From Comamonadaceae bacterium (lineage in GTDB: Bacteria > Pseudomonadota > Gammaproteobacteria > Burkholderiales > Burkholderiaceae_C): a DNA stretch of 64,000 nucleotides. The notes below the pieces were generated by a model. It had not been told where the DNA came from, did not search any database, and saw only the letters and a program-made list of their open reading frames with translations. Of the stretch, positions 27,010 to 35,683 are shown piece after piece; positions within the stretch are counted from its first letter, which is position 1, and every line of letters begins with the position of its first letter. The stretch covers positions 62,001 to 126,000 of the forward strand of contig JAIXUG010000014.1 in the NCBI GenBank assembly GCA_027484105.1, in the 5' to 3' direction. Both the position numbers and the translations under genes were made by a program.

Positions 27010-29130
27010 ATGGCCACTGATACGCTGCAACGCATGAACACCGCGACACGACCCACTGCTCCTGCCCCCCATTTGCCGCAAATCAGGCTGTACCAAAACT
27101 GGCTGCGTGACCAGCGTGGCCTGAGCTTTGCCACCTACAACGACCTGTGGCGTTGGTCGGTCACCGAGCTCGATGCGTTCTGGCAAAGCATCTGGGATTA
27201 CTTTGATTTCCAGTCGCCCACGCCGTACACGGCGGTGTTGGCCAACAACGTGATGCCGGGGGCCAAGTGGTTCCCCGGGGCCCAGACCAATTACGCGCAC
27301 CAGGTGTTTCGCCATGTCCAGCCTGCACACCAGGCGGGCTTTTTGGCCGTCATCAGCCACAACGAAAAAGGCCAGCGCCGCGAAATGACCTGGCCCGAGT
27401 TGCGCCGCCAGGTGGCGGCCATGGCGCTGCACCTGCAAGCCCAGGGTGTGCAGCCGGGCGACCGGGTGGCCGCCTACATGCCCAACATTCCCGAGGCCAT
27501 GGTGGCGTTTTTGGCCACCGTCAGCGTGGGCGGCGTGTGGAGCATTTGCGCGCCCGACATGGGCACCAATGCTGTGCTCGACCGCTTCAAGCAAATCGAG
27601 CCCAAGGTGTTGATTGCGGTGGATGGCGTGAGCTATGGCGGGCGCGACTTTGACCGCATGGCGGTGGTGCAGGAGTTGCGCAACGCCTTGCCCAGCGTGC
27701 AGCACGTCATCGTGCACCAGAACCTGGGCACGATGGACCTGGCCCAGTGCGATGTGGGTGCCAGCGTGCAGATGTCGACCATCACGGTGCGCGACGATGC
27801 CGCCGTGCAGGCCTTCGAGCCGATGTGGTTGCCCTTTGACCACCCGCTGTGGATCGTTTACTCCAGCGGCACCACCGGCTTGCCCAAGCCCATCGTGCAC
27901 GGCCATGGCGGCACGGTGATCGTGGCGCTGGCCAACAAGATCCTGCACAACGACATCGGCTGCAGCTACCACCCCAACAGCTGGGGCGAGCGCTTTCATT
28001 GGTACAGCTCCACCGGCTGGGTCATGTGGAACGCGCAGGTGGCAGGCCTGCTTAATGGGGTGACCTGCGTGATCTATGACGGCAACCCTGGCGGCAGCAA
28101 AGACAACCCCGATTGGGGCATCCTCTGGCGCATGGCGGCACAAGAGAAGGTGAGTTTTTTTGGCGCAGGTGCGGCCTTTTTTGCCAACTGCCAAAAAGCC
28201 GGGGTGGACATTTCGCGCTGTGGTGATTTGTCGCAGGTGCGCGCCCTGGGCACCACCGGATCGCCCTTGTCGGCCGAAACGCAAACTTGGGGTGTGGACC
28301 AATTCAAGGCCATTGGCACCGACATTTGGTGGTGCAACATCTCGGGCGGCACCGACTTTGCGGGCGCCTTTGTGGGCGGGCACCGCGAGCTGCCGCAAGA
28401 GCCCGGCGTGATGCAATGCCGAGAACTGGGCTGCGCGGTCGAGGCCTGGAACGAAGCGGGCGAACCGGTGCTGGGCGAAGTGGGCGAGCTGGTGTGCACC
28501 CAGCCCATCCCGTCCATGCCGCTGTATTTTTGGGGCGACCAGAACAACGCCCGCTACCTGGCCAGCTATTTCGAGATGTACCCCGCAGGCCACGGGCGCA
28601 TGCCTGGCGGCGGTGACGGTCCCGCCAGCATGGGCGGCGTCTGGCGGCACGGCGACTGGCTGCGCATTGGCAACGCGCAAGGCGAGGGCGAAGGCTGCGT
28701 CATCTTTGGTCGCAGCGACGCCACCATCAACCGCTATGGTTTGCGCATGGGCACCAGCGAGCTGTACAGCGCGGTGGAAGCCTTGCCCGAAGTGATGGAC
28801 TCGATGGTGGTGGACCTGGAGTACTTGGGCAAGGAAAGTTACATGCCCTTGTTTGTCGTGCTGCGCTCCGGCACCACGCTCGACGACGCGCTCAAGGCCA
28901 AGCTCAACAACGCCATCAAGGTGGCGCTCAGCCCGCGCTTCATCCCGAACGAGATTTTTCAGGTCGCCGAGATCCCGCGCACGCTGTCCGGCAAAAAGCA
29001 GGAGCTGCCGATCAAAAAACTCATGCTGGGCCAACCGCTGGAAAAGGTCGTCAACAAAGACGCCATGGCCAACCCGGGGTGTCTAGATTGGTACGTGGCG
29101 CTGGCCAAGCAGCATTTGGCCAAGGGCTGA
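27010..29130 (+). CDS. aacS: Acetoacetyl-CoA synthetase
   Basis: 706 residues from ATG 27010 (ATG 27034 is also possible). It is an ANL-superfamily adenylating enzyme. The P-loop is IVYSSGTTGLPKP, then comes the A8 region FGRSDATINRYGLRMGTSEL, and LSGKKQELPIKK holds the C-terminal catalytic Lys. The N-terminal ANNVMPGAKWFPGAQTNYA block is typical of acetoacetate-CoA ligases rather than acetyl-CoA synthetases. It activates acetoacetate, feeding storage polymer or ketone body use. It is convergent with the small membrane protein gene. Confidence 0.93.
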   Translation: MATDTLQRMNTATRPTAPAPHLPQIRLYQNWLRDQRGLSFATYNDLWRWSVTELDAFWQSIWDYFDFQSPTPYTAVLANNVMPGAKWFPGAQTNYAHQVFRHVQPAHQAGFLAVISHNEKGQRREMTWPELRRQVAAMALHLQAQGVQPGDRVAAYMPNIPEAMVAFLATVSVGGVWSICAPDMGTNAVLDRFKQIEPKVLIAVDGVSYGGRDFDRMAVVQELRNALPSVQHVIVHQNLGTMDLAQCDVGASVQMSTITVRDDAAVQAFEPMWLPFDHPLWIVYSSGTTGLPKPIVHGHGGTVIVALANKILHNDIGCSYHPNSWGERFHWYSSTGWVMWNAQVAGLLNGVTCVIYDGNPGGSKDNPDWGILWRMAAQEKVSFFGAGAAFFANCQKAGVDISRCGDLSQVRALGTTGSPLSAETQTWGVDQFKAIGTDIWWCNISGGTDFAGAFVGGHRELPQEPGVMQCRELGCAVEAWNEAGEPVLGEVGELVCTQPIPSMPLYFWGDQNNARYLASYFEMYPAGHGRMPGGGDGPASMGGVWRHGDWLRIGNAQGEGEGCVIFGRSDATINRYGLRMGTSELYSAVEALPEVMDSMVVDLEYLGKESYMPLFVVLRSGTTLDDALKAKLNNAIKVALSPRFIPNEIFQVAEIPRTLSGKKQELPIKKLMLGQPLEKVVNKDAMANPGCLDWYVALAKQHLAKG

Positions 29131-29160
29131 GCCCTCTCATGGCGGGCGCCATTGGAGGGC
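29131..29160. terminator. Imperfect hairpin between convergent genes
   Basis: Arms GCCCTCTCATGGC and GCCATTGGAGGGC pair with two mismatches around a short loop, just after the acetoacetyl-CoA synthetase stop. No strong T run follows. Confidence 0.35.
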
Positions 29161-29175
29161 CTGAGCGGCCCAGCT

Positions 29176-29520
29176 TCAGGGTGCCTTGCGCAAGCGCAAA
29201 CGCCCAAGCCCGGCCAGAACGGCTTCTTTGATGCTCTGAAGCAGCGCCTGCACACGCGCCATGGGCGCGCCCTTTTTCAGAAAGATGCGGCGTTTGGAAT
29301 CGACCACTTGGCTGGGCAGATCCCAACGGCTTCCTGGCCCCCAGACGCAGGTGAACACCACGTGCAAGGCAGCCAACAAGAGCATCACTTGCAAACCAAA
29401 CAGCAAGAGAAACCCCCACGAAATCTCTGGCCACAGCACGCGAAAAAGCACCATCACCAAAGGCAGAGTCAAGCTGAACGCAGCGGTCAGCTGCCAGTTG
29501 AAGTTCAGGCTTGGGCGCAT
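29176..29520 (-). CDS. Small membrane protein, function unknown
   Basis: 114 residues with two hydrophobic segments (residues about 10-29 and 35-58) and a basic C-terminus ending LRLRKAP. It begins 4 bases after the dapD stop in the same direction, so it is probably co-transcribed with dapD. I do not recognise a family. A basic cytoplasmic tail after two spans is the only structural clue. Confidence 0.7.
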   Translation of the reverse strand: MRPSLNFNWQLTAAFSLTLPLVMVLFRVLWPEISWGFLLLFGLQVMLLLAALHVVFTCVWGPGSRWDLPSQVVDSKRRIFLKKGAPMARVQALLQSIKEAVLAGLGRLRLRKAP

Positions 29521-29524
29521 GGCA

Positions 29525-30496
29525 TCAATTCTTGTGCAGTTCAGCGTTCAACTCGCCCCAGCTCTTGTTGCGCGGGATGGCGTGCAAAGCGCCGGATTGG
29601 GAATCGCGGCGGAACAAGATGCCGTTTTTGCCGGACAGCTCTTTGGCTTTCATGACCGAGCCGTCGGGCATCTGCACGCGGCTGCCGCCGGTGATGTAGC
29701 AACCGGCTTCGACCACGCAGTCGTCGCCCAGCGAAATGCCGATGCCGGCATTGGCGCCCAGCAGGCAGCGCTTGCCCACCTTGATGACCTCCTTGCCGCC
29801 ACCCGACAGGGTGCCCATGATGGACGCACCGCCACCGATGTCGCTGGCGTCATCCACCACCACGCCCGCGCTGATGCGGCCTTCGACCATGCTCGCACCC
29901 AGCGTGCCGGCGTTGAAGTTGCAAAAGCCTTCGTGCATGACGGTGGTGCCACTGGCCAGGTGCGCGCCCAGGCGCACCCGGTCGGCGTTGGCAATGCGCA
30001 CGCCCGATGGGATCACGTAGTCGGTCATCTGCGGGAACTTGTCCACACCTTTGATCTCGAGCACGCGGCCGGTACCACGGGCCTTCAGGCGTGCCGCGGG
30101 CACATCGGCCAGGGCGCAAGGGCCAAAGTTGGTCCAGGCCACGTTGGCCAGCAAGCCAAAAATGCCAGCCACGTTCGCGCCGTGCGGCTGAACCAAGCGG
30201 TGACTCAGCAGGTGCAGGCGCAGGTAAGCGTCGTGCGTGTCCGCGGGCGCATCGGCCAGGCTTTTGATCTCGGTGCGCACAGCCACCACGGTGGTGTTGC
30301 GCACGCCGCAGGCGCTCAGAGCCACTTCGGCGTTCAAGGCGGCAGATGCCTCGGCAGCCGTCACCAGGGTGGTGCCGCTGGCGGCCACATCGCTGGCCAA
30401 TTCGGGGGCAGGGAACCAGGTGTCCAGCACGGTGCCGTCAGCGGCAATGGTGGCCAGGCCGATGGCGCGTGCGCCGATGGTTTGGAAAGTGCTCAT
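29525..30496 (-). CDS. dapD: Tetrahydrodipicolinate N-succinyltransferase, actinobacterial type
   Basis: 323 residues from ATG 30496 with a GGAG ribosome site; a longer reading to 30538 is unlikely. It acylates tetrahydrodipicolinate with succinyl-CoA in lysine/diaminopimelate synthesis. The start IGLATIAADGTVLDTWFPA and the left-handed beta-helix blocks TTVMHEGFCNFNAGTLGASM and GGGASIMGTLSGGG closely match my memory of the Mycobacterium/Corynebacterium DapD family (about 317 residues), not the 274-residue E. coli type. Catalytic acids should lie near the EGRISAG turn. It is followed by a small membrane protein gene. Confidence 0.92.
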   Translation of the reverse strand: MSTFQTIGARAIGLATIAADGTVLDTWFPAPELASDVAASGTTLVTAAEASAALNAEVALSACGVRNTTVVAVRTEIKSLADAPADTHDAYLRLHLLSHRLVQPHGANVAGIFGLLANVAWTNFGPCALADVPAARLKARGTGRVLEIKGVDKFPQMTDYVIPSGVRIANADRVRLGAHLASGTTVMHEGFCNFNAGTLGASMVEGRISAGVVVDDASDIGGGASIMGTLSGGGKEVIKVGKRCLLGANAGIGISLGDDCVVEAGCYITGGSRVQMPDGSVMKAKELSGKNGILFRRDSQSGALHAIPRNKSWGELNAELHKN

Positions 30497-30629
30497 GGGT
30501 TGCTCCGCAAAAGAAGGCCCGCAGCCATGGCGGGCCAATGGAAATCTGAAAGCGTGATTATCGTGGATGGCGGCTTAGGGCCTCGAATGGCGGGCCACAT
30601 ATTCGCGCAGCACGTTGTTCATGAACGAT

Positions 30630-33041
30630 TTAGCGCAAAAACCCCAAACTGAACACCTGTGGCCGCAGCTTGTGGCTCAGTGCTTGGTAGGCCGATTCAA
30701 AGGGCGAGAAGTTGACGGGTGCGGTGTCGCCGCTTTGGTTGCGCGCGGCCAAGGCGTTGCGGATTTGGTACCAGCCCACATCGGGGCGGTTGAGCTTGTA
30801 TTGCTCGCGCACGGTGCGTACGTCGGTGTGGGCGAAGTAGGCCCGCCAGAGGATGCGTCCGGCATCGAGCACGGCGGTGGCTTCGGCGGACACGGTCTTG
30901 TCCGCCAGGTACTGGACCATGAAGTCGGATTCGAAGCGGTCGGGCGCATCGACTTCTTGTTCGGTGTAGGGGATGAAGTGGTTGACGATGGACCACTTTT
31001 TGCCATTCCATTCGAGGTCGTTGGCGCTGGCGCTCAGGTTGCTGCCGTTGAACAGCATCCAGATCAGGCAGTCGGTTTTGAATTCGTTCGTGAGTGGTTC
31101 TGTGGGTTGTAGGAATTGGTCGCGGTCGTTGAGCCAGGTGGGTTTGATGAGGCGGCGGACAGCAAACACGATGGCGGATTGACAAAGATTCTTTTCGGTG
31201 ACAAAGAAGCCACCAGCGCTGCAATAGCCCGATGAAAGCAACGCGGTAAGTCCGGCGTGTTGTATGTCTCCACCAGGTGCAATCATTCCGCCAATTGCGC
31301 CGTCAGCGGACTTCTTGCCGCGTACATCCTTTGTGCTTGTCGTTGGTGAAATTGCATTTTTTAAAGGCAATGCATCTACATCATTGGGCCGTGGACGAAC
31401 TATCCAATTGCTCAGCAATTTCTCATCAGGAATGTTGTAAAAACTTTTCTCACCAATAGCGTTTCCATTTTTGTCGAGTACTTCAGTAATGAGATCAGTG
31501 ATACCGTGTTTTCTAGATGCGCGTTGGTTGGTTGTCCAAATCAAAAACCCTATTGGAAAATTACCCTTTAGACCATCGAATGCTTGACTGTGGACCACAA
31601 AGCCAGACAAGTACGTTGCATTCCAATCGTCCCGAAACTTGTCGAAATTAGGTGCGTTGACATATTTGAGTTTGCTAAAAATCGCGATGGTTGCCGAAGG
31701 CAGCTCTCTGGCAATGCGCAACAAAAACTGAACGAACAATTCACGAGACGCATAGCCCTTTTGGTCCATCTTTGATGCAACACGTGTTTTGGATACACCC
31801 TGCTTGCTTTCAGCGTTCTTGCCGCCATCGCTTTTTACATTGTCTGCATTAGCAGCTTCCGCATAAGGCGGATTGATCAACACCAAAATCTTTTTCCCCT
31901 CCGCAATCGCTTTGCGCAGAGCCGGGGGCACCTTGTTGGTCAGGCTGTAATCAATTTGCCCGTCGTCGGTGATGTAATCGTTCAAATAGTCGTACTGAAA
32001 ACGTTGCGCTGCCACGCAGGTCTTGGTGGCTTTCATCACGTCGATGTCGGCTTGGTCCAGCGTGCTCATGTAGAGGTTGCGCGGGTTGCTGTGCTTGACT
32101 TCCAGGTTGCCCACCCCGCAGCACATGTCCCAAACGATGTAGTCCTTTTGCCAGTTGGCCCCCAGCGTTTGGGTCAGCTTGTCGTAGGCCTTGTCCACCA
32201 CATGCAAGGGCGTGTAGTACGCGCCTTTGAAACTGCGCTCGTCCAGAGGGATCAGGCTGTCGCGGCATTCGAGCAGGTAGTCGCGGTATTCCGATTTGGG
32301 CGGGCGGTGGTAGATGGCCCAAAACTGCCGGTAGCCCTCTTTGTTGCCCAGGTCAAAGTTTTGGCCCTTGAGGGAGAACACCGGGTGGCCGCTTTTGTGC
32401 ATCAACTCGGCTGGCAAGTTGGTGTGCGTGGACACGGTGCCGTCGTGCATGATGTCCGCGAAAAAAAGCAGTGCGTAGTCTTCTTCACTCACGCCCACGA
32501 TCTCGCGCCCGACCATGGCCACCCATTTGTCAAACACCTGCTTCAGGTTGTCCGGCGTGATTTGCGTGCGGATGATGTCGCCCGACTGGATGGCGGCTTT
32601 GACGGTGTGGATGAACTCCTCTTCGTGCGTCTTGATCCTGAACTGCACAAAGTAGGTGCCGATGTAGGCCGAAATCTCGTCCAGCGCTTCTGGGGTGAAC
32701 TGGCTGGCGGACTTGCCCCATTGGATGGTCTTTTTGGCCAGAAAAGGCAGCACATCGGCGCTTTTCATGATGGCGGCTTTTTCGGTGTCGATCACCGCCA
32801 GGAAGGGCGGCACCGGCTCGCCCTTGTTCAGCGCCACCTGCACGTAATGCAGCAGTTGGGTGAACATGGCGTAGCTTGAGTTTCGGTCCGTGTCTTTGGC
32901 CTCGAACCAGATTTCCCGTGTCTGGATGTCGATCAGGCCTTTGGTGTATCCCTTGAGGCCTAGGGCTTTGATGTAAGCGTCCTTGACGTCTTCTTCGCTT
33001 TGGGCGGCTTGCAACTGGGTGTAGAGGCTCACGGCAGGCAA
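30630..33041 (-). CDS. Single-chain restriction-modification enzyme (type IIG/ISP-like, Eco57I-type methyltransferase)
   Basis: 803 residues from a TTG at 33041; an in-frame stop lies 3 codons further upstream, and no ATG is available until residue 59. An N-terminal PD-(D/E)XK-like nuclease motif is visible: Asp38 and Glu47-Ala-Lys49 (IDIQTREIWFEAKD). The adenine methyltransferase part has GAYYTP (273-278), motif I WDMCCGVGN (304-312) and motif IV NPPY (390-393). The C-terminal 350 residues probably recognise the target. It should both methylate and cut DNA. The middle of the gene is AT-richer than its neighbours, and it stands alone between housekeeping genes, which suggests horizontal arrival. 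Confidence 0.88.
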   Translation of the reverse strand: MPAVSLYTQLQAAQSEEDVKDAYIKALGLKGYTKGLIDIQTREIWFEAKDTDRNSSYAMFTQLLHYVQVALNKGEPVPPFLAVIDTEKAAIMKSADVLPFLAKKTIQWGKSASQFTPEALDEISAYIGTYFVQFRIKTHEEEFIHTVKAAIQSGDIIRTQITPDNLKQVFDKWVAMVGREIVGVSEEDYALLFFADIMHDGTVSTHTNLPAELMHKSGHPVFSLKGQNFDLGNKEGYRQFWAIYHRPPKSEYRDYLLECRDSLIPLDERSFKGAYYTPLHVVDKAYDKLTQTLGANWQKDYIVWDMCCGVGNLEVKHSNPRNLYMSTLDQADIDVMKATKTCVAAQRFQYDYLNDYITDDGQIDYSLTNKVPPALRKAIAEGKKILVLINPPYAEAANADNVKSDGGKNAESKQGVSKTRVASKMDQKGYASRELFVQFLLRIARELPSATIAIFSKLKYVNAPNFDKFRDDWNATYLSGFVVHSQAFDGLKGNFPIGFLIWTTNQRASRKHGITDLITEVLDKNGNAIGEKSFYNIPDEKLLSNWIVRPRPNDVDALPLKNAISPTTSTKDVRGKKSADGAIGGMIAPGGDIQHAGLTALLSSGYCSAGGFFVTEKNLCQSAIVFAVRRLIKPTWLNDRDQFLQPTEPLTNEFKTDCLIWMLFNGSNLSASANDLEWNGKKWSIVNHFIPYTEQEVDAPDRFESDFMVQYLADKTVSAEATAVLDAGRILWRAYFAHTDVRTVREQYKLNRPDVGWYQIRNALAARNQSGDTAPVNFSPFESAYQALSHKLRPQVFSLGFLR

Positions 33042-33047
33042 TGTGGA

Positions 33048-33101
33048 TTAAAAAATCAACATTGTCTTGTAATTTGGCCATTAAGTATTCTGATTTTTTA
33101 A
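33048..33101. promoter_or_regulatory. Inverted repeat upstream of the restriction-modification gene
   Basis: TTAAAAAATCA (33048-33058) and TGATTTTTTAA (33091-33101) are perfect 11-bp inverted copies 32 bases apart, immediately upstream of the TTG start in an AT-rich patch. This may be a regulatory site or part of the promoter. The rest of the gap to 33265 shows no gene. Confidence 0.5.
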
Positions 33102-33265
33102 CTTTCTCGGTCGCCAACCCACGGGTTTTTGGGCGTTGTCACCCCTGATCCGTGCGGTCATTTCGGTGGGTTTGGCGAGCCCGGGCAGCGTGGCGAATTT
33201 GTGGCCAGCAGACCCAACCGCTGGATCAGCGGTTCAGCGACAATTACACATCGCTCATCAACGCC

Positions 33266-34597
33266 ATGTCCATCAAGACCTCCTCCCTCCTATCCGTACT
33301 CTTGGCCGTTGCCGCTGGCGCTCTGGTGCCCAGCTCAGCCACTTTCGCGGCCAAACAAGCCGAAGGCAAAAAAACGGCGAGCAAGACCCCTGCTGCCAAG
33401 AAGGCTGTTTCTGGCAAAAAAGCGACGCCAAGTAAAAAAGCGGCGACCAGCAAAAAGGCCGCGCCGAGCAAACAAGAGGCACTCTCCGCCAAAGCATTGC
33501 CCCCTTTGGCGGCCCAAATCGCATTGGCCCCCAACGCGCCCGCCCTGCCTGCCAAAGCTTGGTTGTTGATGGATTACGACTCCGGCCAAATGCTGGCTTG
33601 GGCCAATGCCGACGAAGCTTTGCCGCCCGCTTCGCTCACCAAGATGATGACCAGCTACATCGTTGAGCAGGCATTGCGCACCGGCAAACTCAAGCCCACT
33701 GACCTGGTCACCGTGAGCGAAAACGCTTGGTGCCGAGGCACCAGCGCCGAGTCGTGCATGTATTTGCCATTGAACAGCCAGGCCACCGTGATGGACATCT
33801 TGCGCGGCATCATCGTGCAGTCGGGCAACGACGCGTCCAAGGCGATAGCCGAGCACATGGCGGGCTCTGAAGCGGGCTTTGTTAAGTTGATGAATGCCGA
33901 AGCCCAACGCTTGGGCATGAGCAAGACGAACTTCGTCAACCCCACTGGCTTGCCCGACCCGGCACACAAATCGTCGGCGAAAGATCTGGCCATCCTGGCG
34001 CGCGCCATCATCCGCGACGGTGCGGAGCTCTACCCCATCTATGCCGAGCGTGAGTTCACGTTCAACGGCATCAAGCAAGGCAACCGCAATGCCTTGCTTT
34101 ACACCGACCCCAGCGTGGACGGCCTGAAAACCGGCCACACCTCGGAGGCAGGCTATTGCCTGGTCACATCCGCCAAGCGCAACGAGATGCGCCTGGTCAC
34201 GGTCATCCTTAACACCCACAGCGCCCAAGCGCGCGCAGACCTGACGCGTGAGCTGCTCGGTTGGGGCTACAGCCAGTTTGAAAAAGTCACGCCCATTCAG
34301 CCCAGCGCGGTGGTTGCCAACGCCCAGGTCAGCTTTGGCAAGTCCGATACGGTGGCCGCTGTGCTGGGCGCGCCGTGGATGCTGACCATGCCGCGCGGCC
34401 AATCCGTGCAGACCCAGTTCCAGCTCAAGCCAGGCCTGGAAGCCCCCATCGCCAAAGGCGCCGTGATCGGCAAAGTGGTTGCCACAGCGAACGGCAAGAC
34501 GGTGGGTGAAACCCTGCTGGTGGCGCAGGCCGAAGTGGAGCGCTCAGGCTGGCTGCGGCTGGCTTGGCAGAAATTGATGCACTTGTTCGGCCAGTGA
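33266..34597 (+). CDS. dacA: D-alanyl-D-alanine carboxypeptidase (PBP5/6 family)
   Basis: 443 residues from ATG 33266. A signal peptide (SLLSVLLAVAAGALVPSSA) is followed by a Lys/Ala/Ser-rich stretch of about 55 residues (such as AAKKAVSGKKATPSKKAATS). The S11 peptidase domain has all three motifs: SLTK, SGN and KTG. A PBP5-type C-terminal domain follows. It trims the terminal D-Ala from peptidoglycan stems in the periplasm. The final LRLAWQKLMHLFG may be the usual amphipathic membrane anchor. The basic linker is unusual. Confidence 0.93.
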   Translation: MSIKTSSLLSVLLAVAAGALVPSSATFAAKQAEGKKTASKTPAAKKAVSGKKATPSKKAATSKKAAPSKQEALSAKALPPLAAQIALAPNAPALPAKAWLLMDYDSGQMLAWANADEALPPASLTKMMTSYIVEQALRTGKLKPTDLVTVSENAWCRGTSAESCMYLPLNSQATVMDILRGIIVQSGNDASKAIAEHMAGSEAGFVKLMNAEAQRLGMSKTNFVNPTGLPDPAHKSSAKDLAILARAIIRDGAELYPIYAEREFTFNGIKQGNRNALLYTDPSVDGLKTGHTSEAGYCLVTSAKRNEMRLVTVILNTHSAQARADLTRELLGWGYSQFEKVTPIQPSAVVANAQVSFGKSDTVAAVLGAPWMLTMPRGQSVQTQFQLKPGLEAPIAKGAVIGKVVATANGKTVGETLLVAQAEVERSGWLRLAWQKLMHLFGQ

Positions 34598-34657
34598 GCG
34601 TTGGCCAGTTGACCCGCCCCTGATCCGTGCTGCGGTGGCAGCACTTGGTGCGAATCA

Positions 34658-35644
34658 TCAAGCGTTGACGTTCACCACCACCCGCCCCCGCACCTGCCCC
34701 GCCAAAATCTCGGCGCCCAGACCAACGGCGTCGGCCAGGCCGACTTCGCGGGTCATGCGCTCGAGCTGCGCGGTGTCCAGGTCTTGGGCCAAACGCGCCC
34801 AGGCCGCTTCGCGCACGGCACGCGGGGCCATCACGCTGTCGATGCCTGCCAGCGTCACGCCGCGCAAGATGAAAGGCGCCACGCTGGACGGGAAGTCCAT
34901 GCCCTGGGCCAGGCCGCAGGCGGTGACCACGCCGCCGTATTTCGTGCTGGCGCAGGCATTGGCCAGGGTGTGGCTGCCCACGGTGTCCACCACGCCGGCC
35001 CAGCGCTCTTTGGCCAGCGGCTTGCCGGGGGCAGACAGTTCGGCGCGGTCCATCACGTCGGCCGCGCCCAGCTGGCGCAGGTAATCGGCTTCTTGAAGGC
35101 GGCCGGTGCTGGCCACCACGCGGTAACCCAGCTTGGCCAGCAGCGCAATCGCCACGCTGCCCACGCCGCCGCCAGCGCCCGTGACCAAAATGTCGCCCTT
35201 GTCAGGCGTGACGCCGTGCTTTTGCAGCACCATCACGCACAGCATGGCGGTGTAACCGGCGGTGCCAATGGCCATGGCTTGGCGCGGGGTGAAAGCGGCA
35301 GGCAGTTTCACCAGCCAGTCGCCTTTGAGCCGCGCCTTTTGCGCCAGGCCGCCACTGTGGCTCTCGCCCACGCCCCAGCCGTTGAGCACGACTTTGTCGC
35401 CAGCCTTGAAGAGCGGGTGCTGGCTCTCCGTCACGGTGCCCGCCAGGTCGATGCCCGGCGTGAGCGGGAACTTGCGCACCACCGGGCTTTTGCCGGTGAT
35501 GGCCAGGCCGTCTTTGTAGTTGATGGTGGAGTAGTCCACCTGCACCGTCACGTCGCCTTCGGGCAGGGCGCTGTCATCCAGCGTTTTGAGGCCGCAGCGG
35601 TAACCGGCGTCGTCTTTTTCAATGTGCAGGGCTTGGTAGGTCAT
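34658..35644 (-). CDS. acuI: Acrylyl-CoA reductase (NADPH), AcuI/YhdH family
   Basis: 328 residues. A medium-chain reductase without zinc ligands. The start [20 protein letters not shown] and the substrate region [14 protein letters not shown] are typical of AcuI. The NADPH-binding motif is [16 protein letters not shown]. It reduces toxic acrylyl-CoA to propionyl-CoA; the same family occurs in organisms without DMSP breakdown, as a detoxifier. No DMSP genes are adjacent. A GAGAAC ribosome-like sequence precedes the ATG. Confidence 0.9.
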   Translation of the reverse strand: MTYQALHIEKDDAGYRCGLKTLDDSALPEGDVTVQVDYSTINYKDGLAITGKSPVVRKFPLTPGIDLAGTVTESQHPLFKAGDKVVLNGWGVGESHSGGLAQKARLKGDWLVKLPAAFTPRQAMAIGTAGYTAMLCVMVLQKHGVTPDKGDILVTGAGGGVGSVAIALLAKLGYRVVASTGRLQEADYLRQLGAADVMDRAELSAPGKPLAKERWAGVVDTVGSHTLANACASTKYGGVVTACGLAQGMDFPSSVAPFILRGVTLAGIDSVMAPRAVREAAWARLAQDLDTAQLERMTREVGLADAVGLGAEILAGQVRGRVVVNVNA

Positions 35645-35683
35645 GGGTGTTCTCCAATGGTAGAAGGCGCAGGTGTGTGGGGG

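Noticed and set aside
26965-29034. 689-codon minus-strand open frame
   Set aside because: It mirrors the acetoacetyl-CoA synthetase gene, which has complete ANL motifs; the mirror has a His/Gly/Val-rich composition typical of antisense readings in GC-rich DNA.
33142-34630. 14-bp exact repeat CCCCTGATCCGTGC at 33142-33155 and 34617-34630 flanking dacA
   Set aside because: Too short for an insertion footprint, and dacA looks native; probably chance.
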